Below are positions 39,302 through 47,679 of a DNA stretch of 64,000 nucleotides, piece after piece. Source of the DNA: Amycolatopsis sp. QT-25 (GTDB lineage Bacteria > Actinomycetota > Actinomycetes > Mycobacteriales > Pseudonocardiaceae). Position numbers and translations under genes: made by a program. Positions within the stretch are counted from its first letter, which is position 1, and each line of letters starts with the position of its first letter. The notes under the pieces were generated by a model. That model made no database searches. It was not told the DNA's origin and worked only from the letters and a program-made list of their open reading frames with translations. The stretch lies in NCBI RefSeq assembly GCF_029369745.1, contig NZ_CP120210.1, positions 7,750,001 through 7,814,000 of the forward strand, given 5' to 3'.

Positions 39302-39372
39302 GCGGATGTAGTTCAATGGTAGAACATCAGCTTCCCAAGCTGAATACGCGGGTTCGATTCCCGTCATCCGCT
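39302..39372 (+). tRNA. tRNA-Gly(CCC)
   Basis: A 71-nt tRNA: acceptor stem GCGGATG pairs with CATCCGC, discriminator T, anticodon stem TCAGC/GCTGA with loop TTCCCAA giving anticodon CCC, and a T-arm GGGTTCGATTCCC. CCA is not encoded. The 3' part from the anticodon loop onward is the attachment site of the adjacent integrative element and is duplicated at 49490-49531. Confidence 0.95.
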
Positions 39373-39373
39373 C
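39332..39373. other. attL of the AICE (42-bp direct repeat)
   Basis: A 42-bp direct repeat running from the tRNA-Gly anticodon loop through its 3' end, identical to 49490-49531. Flanking bases differ on both sides (c/g before, t/c after), so the limits are exact. It reconstitutes a complete tRNA. Confidence 0.95.
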
Positions 39374-39380
39374 TCCCGCG

Positions 39381-39423
39381 AAAGCCCCAGGTCAGTGGAT
39401 GTCCACTTAGGACCTGGGGCTTT
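39381..39423 (+). terminator. Stem-loop after tRNA-Gly
   Basis: Perfect 13-bp stem AAAGCCCCAGGTC (39381-39393) with 39411-39423, ending in TTT then TTTG. It lies on the element side of attL and so replaces the original tRNA terminator now stranded at 49558. Confidence 0.8.
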
Positions 39424-39451
39424 CGCTTTGTCCGGGTGATCTTCCGGCTGG

Positions 39452-39469
39452 GCCATTAACGGGCCATTA
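39452..39469. repeat. Paired GCCATTA repeats, left end of AICE
   Basis: GCCATTA occurs at 39452-39458 and 39463-39469, one helical turn (11 bp) apart, overlapping the integrase stop. A matching pair lies near attR at 49387-49404. Likely arm-type binding sites for integrase or excisionase. Confidence 0.6.
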
Positions 39470-40645
39470 GCCGACGGGCACCGGCTGTCCGCTCAGACCG
39501 TCGTCATCGTCGTCTGGCTTGCCCATCCGATGCTGGTCGACGAGCTTCGACAGCCGGTCGGCGATCCGTTCGTCAGCGTCGCTGGTCGCCCGCTGGTAGA
39601 TCAGCGCCGCCCGCATGTCGTCATGCCCCATCCGCGCCATGAGGTCCTTGGTCGACGTGCCCGCCTTCGACGCCCAGATGTTCCCCGCGTGCCGGAGGTC
39701 ATGGAAGTGCAGGCCCTTGAGCCCCATCTTCGCCACGACCTCCGTCCACTTCGTCCGCTGACTGAAGTTCGGCCGACGCACCGGGTTGCCCGCACGCTCA
39801 CCGGTGAACAGCAGCGCGTCGTGATCCGGCTTCACGAACGCGTCGAGGTGCTTCACCACATCCCGCCGAATCGCCGCCGGAACGATCAGCGTCCGCACTC
39901 CTGCCCGCGACTTCGGCGGACCGACGATCAGCCCACGTCCGGGAACCTCGACCAGCGCCCGCGAGATCCGGACCCAGCTCCCGTCCTCCGCGACGTCACA
40001 CCGTCGCAGTGCCGACACCTCACCCCAACGAAGTGACGCGAACGCGGCCAGCAGTACGAGCGCCCGGAACCGCTCCGGCATCCGCCCGGCCAGATCGAAT
40101 ACCTGAGGAACGGTCAGGACCGGCCGCTCCGCCGGGTTCTCCTTGTCGGCACCCCGAACCCGGCACGGGTTCCGCTGCAAGATCTTGTCTTCGTCGACGG
40201 CCGTAGTCAGGATCGCCCGGAGCAGCCTGTACGCCTTGGCAGTGACCGACTCCGACACTCCGGCTGCCAGCCGATCCGCACGCCATTGCCGAACGATCGC
40301 CGTCGACAACTTGCCCAGCTCGACGCCGCCGAGATCCGCTTCGATGTGCTTCCTCAGAAGCCAGCGGTACAACTCGATCGTACGAGGACGCAAGCCGGGT
40401 CGCTGTGTAATCCATTGGTCCGCGTAGTGCCCAAGCGTGATCTTCGCCTTCTCAGGGTCGATCCACTCGCCCTGGATGATCTGCGTTTCCGTCACCGACA
40501 ACCACTGTTCGGCCGCGCGCTTGCTGGCGAACATGGTGGGAGCGTTCCGCATCTGGCCGTCCGGCCCCGGATAACGCGCCTGCCACTTACCCGACGCGCG
40601 CTGCCGGACGTTGCCGAAACCGCGCCGCCCGCGCTTCTTCGCCAT
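39467..40645 (-). CDS. int: Tyrosine recombinase (AICE integrase)
   Basis: This 392-residue integrase has an N-terminal arm-binding region (RRGFGNVRQRASGKWQARYPG), a SAM-like core-binding domain and the catalytic domain with Arg in FASLRWGEVSALRR, HxxR in HFHDLRHAG, the second His in RMGHDDMRAALIYQRA and the nucleophile Tyr in that same block. It would recombine attP with the tRNA-Gly 3' end. The ATG at 40645 lies one base after the xis stop (TGAcATG), so xis and int are coupled. No lesion is seen. Confidence 0.94.
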   Translation of the reverse strand: MAKKRGRRGFGNVRQRASGKWQARYPGPDGQMRNAPTMFASKRAAEQWLSVTETQIIQGEWIDPEKAKITLGHYADQWITQRPGLRPRTIELYRWLLRKHIEADLGGVELGKLSTAIVRQWRADRLAAGVSESVTAKAYRLLRAILTTAVDEDKILQRNPCRVRGADKENPAERPVLTVPQVFDLAGRMPERFRALVLLAAFASLRWGEVSALRRCDVAEDGSWVRISRALVEVPGRGLIVGPPKSRAGVRTLIVPAAIRRDVVKHLDAFVKPDHDALLFTGERAGNPVRRPNFSQRTKWTEVVAKMGLKGLHFHDLRHAGNIWASKAGTSTKDLMARMGHDDMRAALIYQRATSDADERIADRLSKLVDQHRMGKPDDDDDGLSGQPVPVG

Positions 40646-40646
40646 G

Positions 40647-40865
40647 TCAGGCCGCCCTTCCGAGGTCCCGGACCACCGAAGCCCGAGTGATCGGCTCGAC
40701 CCGACCGGCCTGGATGAACTCCTCAAGATCAGCGACGGCGAACCGCACATGTACGCCGACCTTGTGGAACGCCACGCGCCGCTCAGCGATCAAGCGCCGC
40801 ACGAACCGGACGCGCGTGTTCAGATACGCCGCCGCTTCTTCGACGGTCAGGTAGTTCTTTTCCAC
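40647..40865 (-). CDS. xis: Excisionase (helix-turn-helix, BldC/MerR-like)
   Basis: This 72-residue protein has an excisionase-type winged helix: YLTVEEAAAYLNTRVRFVRR followed by FHKVGVHVRFAVADLEEFI. It would act as directionality factor for excision of the element. The GTG at 40865 follows GGGGAGG at five bases. It lies between rep and int on one transcript. Confidence 0.9.
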   Translation of the reverse strand: MEKNYLTVEEAAAYLNTRVRFVRRLIAERRVAFHKVGVHVRFAVADLEEFIQAGRVEPITRASVVRDLGRAA

Positions 40866-40882
40866 GTTCGCCTCCCCAGTTC

Positions 40883-42502
40883 CTAGGCCGCCAGCGGAGT
40901 TGCCGAAAGATCGGGCGGGCTCTGTGCGGCAAGCAATGCCTTGTCGTACTCGGCTTTCCAGGTGATCCGTTCCGAGATCGCGTGCATCACCAGGTGGTCC
41001 CGAGGTGGCACGGACGGGTCGCCGGAGTCGACCTTGCGCCAGACCAGCCGAGCCGGGTCCGGTGCTGGTTTCTCGATCCCGACCGCCGCCAGCGCCTCCA
41101 GGACGAACGCCTTCCGGTCCGCCTTGTGGTCGACGAGCGTCTTGCCGGACCACTTCCGCGACACCAGCACTCGCCGCCCCGGCAGGCCGAGCGTGGTCCG
41201 CCGATGCGCCCGTCCTTTGCAGTGCCCTGGCGTGGTTTTTCCGTTGGCGCCCTTGGGATTGATCCCGTAGAGCAACCACACCGCGCACCGAGGCGAGCAC
41301 GGTGTCACCGACAGCTCCGCGTGCAACCGGTCGTGGTGATCCTTCTGCCGCGCGGTGTCAGCTTCGACGACCTCACCCGTGGATTTGGTGAGGTACTTCG
41401 TGAGATAGCCGATGTGCCGCCCGGCTTCCTCCGTCCCTCCGAGGATGCCCTTCGAGTGGACCTGTCGCCCGAAGGTGACCACGTGGGCCGGGTCTTCCAC
41501 GGCTTCTATCACGTCGTCCCAGTCGGTCAGTGGTGCGCGGGTGTCCGGGTCGACGAACACCCGGCGGTCGCCGTCCCAGAGCGGCATCCGATCGACGTAG
41601 ACGACATGGTCATGGTTGGGCCACCAGACCTGGTGATAGGTCGCTTCGGTGACTTGGCGGATCACGTCGTGCGGCACTGAACCTCGAATTGCCGCGTGGA
41701 GGTGCGGAGCCGCCCGGCGTTGAGGCTCCACGGTCGCGAAGTACTGCGCGTCCCAGCCGACGACCCGCCGGAGGTTCTGCCACCACCGGTCCACCAGCGC
41801 GGAGAAGTGCACCGCGTCCCGAGCCGCCCGCCGGTAGTCATAAGTCGACGGATCGACCGGGGAACCGTCCGACCGAACCGAACCGTAGGTGTCGCAGGTG
41901 AGCGTGACGAACATCGACGGCCGAAACCGTCCCGCGTACTCCCGGCCCACGGTGGTCTTGGCGACCTTGCGTCGAGGGAGGTTCGGCGCGTCCTGCCGCC
42001 GCTTGGTCGAGCGCTTCACCGCCCGCTTCGTCGGCAGGTCGATCGACGGAAGACGGCCCCGCATCCCGAGTTGCCGAAGTTCGTCGTCGACTCCTTGGAT
42101 CTCCTCCCGCAGCTCATCGGCCTCGGCCTGGTCGCTCACTTCACGGTAGGCCGCCACCAGATCAGCCCGGAACGCCAACAGCTCCGTCTGTGTCTCGGTT
42201 GGTTGCTCTGCGGTGAAGTCGGGTTCTTCGGTCATGTGCCAGCCTTCGCGGCACTGGACCTGTCGCAGTGCTTTCGCCTTGCGGGCGCACGGCAGGCAGA
42301 CCGATTCGATGGTCGAGCCGCAAGGAACGGGGACGTAGCGGAGTTCGCCGGTGTCGGTGTCGCCGACTTCCATCGTGAACGGCCGGACGCACACGCCGTG
42401 CTTCTCAGCGGTCGCCTTGACCACGTCGGAGGCGAGGGGTTCGCGCATCCGAGCGGCCCGCGTTTTGGCCGGCATGGTCACCGCGGATTCCTGGGTGCTC
42501 AT
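40883..42502 (-). CDS. rep: Rolling-circle replication initiator (RepSA-like)
   Basis: This 539-residue protein resembles the pSAM2 replicase group. It has a zinc-finger-like N-terminus (SVCLPCARKAKALRQVQCREGW), the RCR motif 1 region SMFVTLTCDTYGSV, the metal-binding HUH motif PHLHAAIRG and the catalytic tyrosine motif HIGYLTKYLTKS. It would nick the element's origin and drive rolling-circle replication after excision. The start overlaps the upstream stop by one base (TGATG) after GGAGGTGG. It appears intact. Confidence 0.9.
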   Translation of the reverse strand: MSTQESAVTMPAKTRAARMREPLASDVVKATAEKHGVCVRPFTMEVGDTDTGELRYVPVPCGSTIESVCLPCARKAKALRQVQCREGWHMTEEPDFTAEQPTETQTELLAFRADLVAAYREVSDQAEADELREEIQGVDDELRQLGMRGRLPSIDLPTKRAVKRSTKRRQDAPNLPRRKVAKTTVGREYAGRFRPSMFVTLTCDTYGSVRSDGSPVDPSTYDYRRAARDAVHFSALVDRWWQNLRRVVGWDAQYFATVEPQRRAAPHLHAAIRGSVPHDVIRQVTEATYHQVWWPNHDHVVYVDRMPLWDGDRRVFVDPDTRAPLTDWDDVIEAVEDPAHVVTFGRQVHSKGILGGTEEAGRHIGYLTKYLTKSTGEVVEADTARQKDHHDRLHAELSVTPCSPRCAVWLLYGINPKGANGKTTPGHCKGRAHRRTTLGLPGRRVLVSRKWSGKTLVDHKADRKAFVLEALAAVGIEKPAPDPARLVWRKVDSGDPSVPPRDHLVMHAISERITWKAEYDKALLAAQSPPDLSATPLAA

Positions 42503-42888
42503 CAGGCGGCCACCTCCCCAGGCGTACTCCACTGCCGCAGCACGAACACCGGCATCTCCTGCCGTATCCTCGCAGGCAGGTCCGGGAAGGTCACTTCGTC
42601 GAACCGGACTCCGCCGTAGACCACGACCGGGATGCCGCAGGGAGTCCGGCCCTGTACTTCCAGGTGCACACGGCCGCCATGGGGAACCCGCCAGATCGAG
42701 GCGGTCACGTTCTCTAGCGAATCCGCCCAGACAACCAGGCCCCGCGCCACGTCCGTCAGACGGTCGGTGTCGAGCTGGACAGAAACCGGGTCCGGACCAA
42801 TCCCAACGCGCACGGACGCAACCGGCGGAAAGGCGTAGGAGTCGAGGTGATCGCGGATCGCATCGAGGAACACCAAAACGCGATTCAC
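42502..42888 (-). CDS. AICE hypothetical protein between tra and rep
   Basis: This 128-residue protein (MNRVLVFLDAIRDHLDSYAF..., ending STPGEVAA) has no recognised domain; it is mixed alpha/beta with VWADSLENVTASIWRVP near the middle. It overlaps tra by four bases and rep by one, so it is translationally coupled within the transfer-replication operon. Genes in this position are common in AICEs and lack assigned roles. Confidence 0.75.
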   Translation of the reverse strand: MNRVLVFLDAIRDHLDSYAFPPVASVRVGIGPDPVSVQLDTDRLTDVARGLVVWADSLENVTASIWRVPHGGRVHLEVQGRTPCGIPVVVYGGVRFDEVTFPDLPARIRQEMPVFVLRQWSTPGEVAA

Positions 42889-44458
42889 GCCGCCACCCCC
42901 TCGGGACCGCGACGGGTGGCCAGGTCGACGACATGAGCACCGCCGTTGGTCACGTAGGTCTCCAGTGCCTTGACCGTCTCGTCCGGGACCCAGCCCGCGC
43001 GGACCCGCAGCGGTTCGCGGATGCCCTCACCCCAGATGTAGCCGACGCCCGCAGCCGACTCCTCGATCCGGTTAGCCCACGCCCCGCGTTCGTAAGCGCC
43101 GTCGCCCAGGACCATCCCGACGTGCGTCTTCGACGTGACGCGCAGACACACCCGGCGCGGGAACAGCTCACGAACCGGAACGGTGTCCTTCGTCGGCTCT
43201 TGGACGTATCCGCGCACCGTGTAGCCCAGCGCCCGGCCCTGTGTGGTCAGGATCGCGACCCGTTCGACGATGGCTTCGCGGGTCTTGCGGTCGGTGTACT
43301 TGGTGAGCGCGCCGATCTCGTCGAACTCCAAGATCTCCAAGGGGTGATCGGTGGAGATCGGGACGTTGCGGGTGTGCCCGGCAAAGTCGCGCTTGCGGGA
43401 CTCAAGGCCGTCGAGCAGGTCGTCCAGGACCTCGATCGCTTCCTTGCCCGCAACCCCGTAGCGGGCGAAGATTCCACGCCCGTAAGCGAGTTCCATCCCC
43501 TTCGGGTCGATCCCCGAGACACGCACCGTCCCGGCCCGGATCGCCGAGGCGGCCGACACCAGTGGGGACCACATCACGGAGTTCTTTCCGGCGCCTGTCG
43601 CCCGGCGACGAGCATGTGCGCGCCCGGACCGGTCAGCGGTAGCCGCCAGTCCTTCCCGTACTCGGTCCGTCCGGCGAACACCCGCCGCAGATCCACGCCG
43701 TCGACGGCCGCCAGCTCGGGTAGCTCCGCACAGTCAACAGGTGCTGTGAGGAGGTCCCGGCGTTGAAAGTCGAGCGAGACGACGTTGGGTTCGAGCTCCT
43801 GCACCTGGCACCGCGTGACCTTGCGAGCCACAGCCAAAGCGCGGGCAGCGTCGTCGAAGTTTTCCGGTTTCTGCCCCGGCACGAGCCGGACACGCACCTC
43901 ATCCCACGACGGCCCCGACTTCACACCCAGCACCTTCGGCACCTGCACCGCAGCACCACCAGTAGCGCGAGAGACCGCCTTCCGGCGACGGCCGACAAGG
44001 TTCACGGTCACGTCGACGGGCACCGTGCCGTCGGAGATGGACAGGCCGCAGGCGTGCAGCCAGCCGGGAAGCTTTCGGGTGTAGGTGAACCAGCGCAGCC
44101 ACCACGCCCGCAGGAACCGGCCGCAGCACCGGTCGAACGACACCACGTCGAGCAGCCGCCACACCACCAGCACCACGCCGACCGAACCGACGGTGATGGC
44201 GAGTGAGAGCCAGCCTAGCCACTGCCACCAGGCCACCGCACCGATCACGGCGAGGCTGGTCCTCCAGTGCGTGAAGACCTGCTTTCCCAGCCACACTAAC
44301 AATTTCACGGCTGACCACAGGGCGATGAAGACCACCGCTGCGGCGGCGAGGACTTCCGCGATCGTGGCCAAGGCGCGGCCGAGCTTGTGCAGCAGCCACA
44401 CCACCACACCCAGCACCCCGCCGCCGACCAAGAGAAGACCGACCCCGTTCGCGTTCAT
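42885..44458 (-). pseudogene. tra: Tra (FtsK/SpoIIIE) transfer ATPase, frameshifted in Walker A
   Basis: The first frame (44458 to 43574) carries two or three N-terminal membrane segments and the start of the ATPase, ending HMLVAGRQAPERTP. The second frame (43577 to 42885) resumes WSPLVSAASAIRAG, the Walker B-like LEILEFDEIGAL and RRVCLRVTSKTH. Inserting one base after GGGCG near 43601 restores AGRTGAGKNSVMW, the expected Walker A. Tra hexamers pump double-stranded DNA during mycelial conjugation; without Walker A this one should be inactive. A sequencing error is the main alternative. Confidence 0.85.
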
Positions 44459-44616
44459 CGGCGACCACCGCCAGTCAGGTCCAGCGGCAGCATTCCCCGG
44501 CAGGGAGCGCATTCCGTCTCGCCGGGCAGGAGCTTGGCGAACCGCTTACAGACTGTGCAGCGCGTTCGGGTGACCCCGTCTAGCGGACGCTTGTTGCCAT
44601 CGTTTAGCGTTGTCAT
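44455..44616 (-). CDS. Small zinc-ribbon protein
   Basis: This 53-residue protein begins MTTLNDGNKRP and contains CTVCK and CAPCR (C20/C23 and C36/C39), a four-cysteine zinc-ribbon. It ends GGGRR with its stop overlapping the tra ATG by four bases (ATGA), which supports real translation and coupling. Small zinc-ribbon proteins beside tra occur in pSAM2-like elements. Function unknown. Confidence 0.7.
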   Translation of the reverse strand: MTTLNDGNKRPLDGVTRTRCTVCKRFAKLLPGETECAPCRGMLPLDLTGGGRR

Positions 44617-44641
44617 TGTTCACTTCCAGAGGTTGTGGACA

Positions 44642-44685
44642 GCGCAGAACCGGCGAGGTTCCTAGGCCAGTTACCGGTTCTGCGC
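44642..44685. other. Inverted repeat in leader of tra region
   Basis: GCGCAGAACCGG (44642-44653) pairs perfectly with 44674-44685, 26-43 bp upstream of the zinc-ribbon start. It could be an attenuator or an intra-operon terminator. The remaining bases to 44767 show no gene. Confidence 0.5.
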
Positions 44686-44767
44686 CTTACGAGACAAGGG
44701 AAGCGTGTGAGGACGTGTTTGTACGCCGCACGTCCCCGCGTGCGTTTTTCGCTCTGTCATTCAGTTT

Positions 44768-45022
44768 CTAGCTGACTTGCGACTTGCCCTTTTGGATCTG
44801 CGCGGCCACCTCCTCGGCCTTCCGCTCCTCATAGCCCACCCAGTAACGAAGTTCGTGGTGATGCCCTCGGTCCACATCAGACACAGCGCGGTACATGCGC
44901 GCGTTGGTCTGGTGGAACTTCAGCCACGTCTCCAGGTTCGACCCCGGCTTCGGCCTGCGGGCCGAGGCGACCGCGTGCGCGTCTCGGAGGGTTTGGGGTT
45001 CATTCCGGCCGGGTGTCGTCAT
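44768..45022 (-). CDS. AICE small hypothetical protein
   Basis: This 84-residue protein (MTTPGRNEPQTLRDAHAVAS, ending IQKGKSQVS) is hydrophilic with a central helix-rich region containing MYRAVSDVDRGHHHELRYW. It resembles small proteins seen in Amycolatopsis elements (the AMED_5909-type family, from memory, so tentative). It overlaps the preceding gene by 23 bp. No function is known. Confidence 0.65.
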   Translation of the reverse strand: MTTPGRNEPQTLRDAHAVASARRPKPGSNLETWLKFHQTNARMYRAVSDVDRGHHHELRYWVGYEERKAEEVAAQIQKGKSQVS

Positions 45023-45248
45023 CGCGCGCCACCTGATGCTTGGCGAGGAAGACGGCCAGTTCGTCCGCGCTGTCGCGGATTTGGCGAAGGAGCCGGATGA
45101 ACTCCGGCCACTCGGCCGGGTCGGACGGCGGCAGGATCGCCAGGCTGTCCGGATCCAGGTAGATCACCAGAGCGGGGTTCGCCGAACCATTGCCCTGCAT
45201 TCCCGCGACCGCCCGCCGTCCCGGCTTCCACATCGCGTTGAACGCCAC
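45000..45248 (-). CDS. AICE hypothetical protein B (possible 3' part of a split gene)
   Basis: This 82-residue frame (GTG at 45248: MAFNAMWKPGRRAVAGMQGN) continues LVIYLDPDSLAILPPSDP and a helical tail. Third-position GC is high here, so this is the frame used from about 45250 leftward. GGAAGGGCAGG precedes the GTG. It may be a separate gene overlapping hypothetical A, or the second half of A after a frameshift. Confidence 0.6.
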   Translation of the reverse strand: MAFNAMWKPGRRAVAGMQGNGSANPALVIYLDPDSLAILPPSDPAEWPEFIRLLRQIRDSADELAVFLAKHQVARDDDTRPE

Positions 45249-45555
45249 GGACCTGCCCTTCCTCGCTGTAAGCACGGATCTCCCAGGACCGCGCGTTCTC
45301 CTCGAACCCCTCGGCCGCCGCCGACACCGCAGCCAGCACCCACCACGGCAACTGACCCTGAGTCGCCAGCTCCCGCCACGCCGAGGCCACCGCCCAGGAA
45401 GCGACGGCCATGTCATGCGCCGCCAAGGCATCCCCACCTTGTGCGGTCCGTTGCGTCATCGCGCTGTAGTGGCGATACGCCGTCTCCCAGCTCTGGACCA
45501 GGTGCGGTAGAACCACGGCCACGCCCTGACTGCCAGGCACCCGGCCCGTCATCAC
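45019..45555 (-). CDS. AICE hypothetical protein A (3' part doubtful)
   Basis: The first about 100 residues (HLVQSWETAYRHYSAM, then MAVASWAVASAWRELATQGQ and AAEGFEENARSWEIRAY) have normal codon bias for the element and a helical character. From about 45250 the same frame loses third-position GC and overlaps gene B in another frame, so its last roughly 75 residues are probably not native. The ATG overlaps the pra stop by four bases. Either a frameshift near 45250 or loss of a stop would explain this. Confidence 0.6.
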   Translation of the reverse strand: MMTGRVPGSQGVAVVLPHLVQSWETAYRHYSAMTQRTAQGGDALAAHDMAVASWAVASAWRELATQGQLPWWVLAAVSAAAEGFEENARSWEIRAYSEEGQVRGVQRDVEAGTAGGRGNAGQWFGEPRSGDLPGSGQPGDPAAVRPGRVAGVHPAPSPNPRQRGRTGRLPRQASGGAR

Positions 45556-46013
45556 GCCGCCTTGGGCGTGGACTCGGCAGTGTTGGAGGCACGGCCCGAC
45601 TTGGATGCGCCACCCGATGCGGCAGCCTTGAAACCGGTCGCGCGGAATACGTAGGACTGGTACTTGAACTCGCCCTGACCAGCCACCTTCGGTTCAGCCG
45701 TCAGGCCCTCCAGCTCGATCGGCCGCATCCCCGGCAGCACCTCCGACGTGGTCGGCACCGGCTGCACATCGGCCAGGAACGTGACGTCGTAAGACGCGCG
45801 CTTGGAATTGGTCTCGCTCGGGTCGGTGACCGTGGCCTTCCACTGCCGCTTGCCCGTCACTTCGTCGACCCGCTGACGAACAGGTCGACCTGCGGAGCGG
45901 TCTTCCCGCGACTGGTACTCGTTGTCCGGCGCGACCTCTCCGACCATCACCAGCCCCAGCGGGAACGCGGCATCAAAGTCGATCTCGAAACGGTGTCCCT
46001 TGGCGATCGCCAT
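45552..46013 (-). CDS. pra: Pra-like replication/integration/excision activator
   Basis: This 153-residue protein matches the Pra family of pSAM2-like elements: FEIDFDAAFPLGLVMVGEV at the start, VTGKRQWKATVTDPSETNSK, LADVQPVP, IELEGLTAEPKV and YVFRATGFKA. Pra activates rep, xis and int in pSAM2. It is the promoter-proximal gene of the leftward operon, divergent from the GntR regulator with a shared operator region. A Ser/Ala/Lys-rich tail ends it. Confidence 0.85.
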   Translation of the reverse strand: MAIAKGHRFEIDFDAAFPLGLVMVGEVAPDNEYQSREDRSAGRPVRQRVDEVTGKRQWKATVTDPSETNSKRASYDVTFLADVQPVPTTSEVLPGMRPIELEGLTAEPKVAGQGEFKYQSYVFRATGFKAAASGGASKSGRASNTAESTPKAA

Positions 46014-46061
46014 GTCGTCTGTCTCCTGTCGTCTCTGGAGCCCTACCGGGCTTGCACCTGT

Positions 46062-46117
46062 TAGAGGTAGTTCTATTAAGCGCTTCGTCGCCCCTGTTGT
46101 CAATAGAACTATCTCTA
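46062..46117. promoter_or_regulatory. Divergent operator pair between pra and gntR
   Basis: TAGAGGTAGTTCTATT (46062-46077) and AATAGAACTATCTCTA (46102-46117) are inverted copies differing at one position, 40 bp apart centre to centre. One faces pra and one faces the GntR gene, as expected for KorSA-type repression of pra and autoregulation. Confidence 0.78.
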
Positions 46118-46181
46118 TCTGTCTCCGTAGACCATGATGGGGTGATACCGCTAGCGTTATCGACCGACGAAGGAGGACCAG

Positions 46182-46949
46182 GTGGGCACTGGCTACCGAG
46201 AGCTGGCCGCGATCCTGCGAGACGCGATCCAGCGGGGCGACTACGCCCCGGACACCACGCTGCCCAAGCAAGACGAGCTGGCCGACGAGTACGACGTCAA
46301 CGTCAACACCGTTCGCAAGGCCGTTGGGGTCCTCGAAGCCGAAGGACTGGTCACGCCGATCAGACGACGCGGGACAGTCGTTCGTGCACGCCCGCCCATG
46401 AAGCGCCTGGGCAAGGATCGGTACGCGAAGAGCAAGTGGAAGTACGGCGATACCGTCGCCTTCGTTGCAGACCGTGAAGCGTCCGGCCGCGACTGGAAGC
46501 CGACCGACCAGACGCAGACCGTCGCCAAGATCGAAGCTGACCGAGAGGTCGCCGACGCCCTCGGTGTCATCGTCGGATCACCGGTCTACGAGCGGGCACG
46601 ACTGGTCAAGGACGCCGGCCAGCCCACCCACGTGCTCACCAGCTACTACCGGCCCGCCGACGTCGAAGGCACGCCCATCGTCGACCCAACCCCCGGCCCA
46701 GCCGGACGAGGAGGCGGGTTTCTGGTCCTCACCCTGCAAGGTCTTGAGCCGGACACCATGACCGAGACCTTCTACGCGCGGATGCCGACGCCCGACGAGG
46801 CGGAACAGCTCGAACTGCCCGCAGGCGAACCCGTCATGGTCCTGCAACGCCGCACGTACACCGAGGACGGCCGCGTGGTCGAATTCGCACGAGGCGTGCA
46901 CGCCGCAAGCCGCTTCTCCTGGACCTACACTTTCAAGATCCCCGACTGA
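46182..46949 (+). CDS. GntR-family repressor (KorSA-like, UTRA domain)
   Basis: This 255-residue protein has a GntR winged helix (residues about 5-70, with LPKQDELADEYDVNVNTVRK) and a C-terminal UTRA ligand domain (about 85-250, VYERARLVKDAGQPTHVLTSYY). pSAM2 KorSA, a GntR protein, silences pra and so keeps the element integrated. The GTG follows AGGAGG. It is divergent from pra across paired operators. Confidence 0.88.
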   Translation: MGTGYRELAAILRDAIQRGDYAPDTTLPKQDELADEYDVNVNTVRKAVGVLEAEGLVTPIRRRGTVVRARPPMKRLGKDRYAKSKWKYGDTVAFVADREASGRDWKPTDQTQTVAKIEADREVADALGVIVGSPVYERARLVKDAGQPTHVLTSYYRPADVEGTPIVDPTPGPAGRGGGFLVLTLQGLEPDTMTETFYARMPTPDEAEQLELPAGEPVMVLQRRTYTEDGRVVEFARGVHAASRFSWTYTFKIPD

Positions 46950-46962
46950 CCCCGGAGACCCC

Positions 46963-47625
46963 ATGCCCGAGCGCTCGACCACCCTGCCGAACGACCTCCG
47001 CGCCGACGTCCAGACGCTCTGGGACTACCACGACATGCACCACGAACTCCGGCCCGCCGACGTCGGGATCGGACTCGGTAGTCACGATCTCGGGGTCGCG
47101 ACCTTCACCGCGGAACTGTTCCACGCTGGAATGTTCCCGCTCATCGTCTTCACTGGGGCCAACGCGGCGACGACTGTCGAACGGTTTCCGCGCGGCGAGG
47201 CGGTGCACTACCGCGAACATGCGCTTGAGCTGGACGTACCGGATGACGCCATCTTGGTCGAACCCGAGGCGCGGAACACAGGCGACAACATCACGCTCAC
47301 TCGGAAGCTGCTGGAGTCACGCGGCATCGAGGTCAGGTCGGTCGTCCTCATCTCTCGGCCGTACCAGCAGCGACGCGCGTACGCGACCTGCAAGAAGCTC
47401 TGGCCCGACGTCGACGTCATCTGCGCTTCACGACCGCTGCCGCTGGACGAGTACATCGAGAGCATCGGCGACGTGGACCGCGTCATCAACATGCTGGTCG
47501 GTGACACGCAGCGCATCACCGTTTACGCCGAACGCGGCTTCGCCATCCCACAGGAAGTACCTATAGAGGTTTCCGATTCCTACAACAACCTGCTCGAAGC
47601 AGGATTTAAAAAACGGCTTATCTGA
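46963..47625 (+). CDS. YdcF/DUF218-family protein
   Basis: This 220-residue soluble protein has the DUF218 pattern: GIGLGSHDLGVATFTAELFH, IVFTGANAATT, ILVEPEARNTGDNITLTRKLL and VVLISRPYQQRRAYATCKKL. YdcF binds S-adenosylmethionine and relatives act in envelope biology, but function is unclear. It starts 13 bp after the GntR gene, so it may be expressed with it. Such cargo is frequent in AICEs. Confidence 0.85.
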   Translation: MPERSTTLPNDLRADVQTLWDYHDMHHELRPADVGIGLGSHDLGVATFTAELFHAGMFPLIVFTGANAATTVERFPRGEAVHYREHALELDVPDDAILVEPEARNTGDNITLTRKLLESRGIEVRSVVLISRPYQQRRAYATCKKLWPDVDVICASRPLPLDEYIESIGDVDRVINMLVGDTQRITVYAERGFAIPQEVPIEVSDSYNNLLEAGFKKRLI

Positions 47626-47679
47626 CGATTGTGGCAGCCAAATTCTTATCTACGACCTATCGACATGCCCGGAATCATT

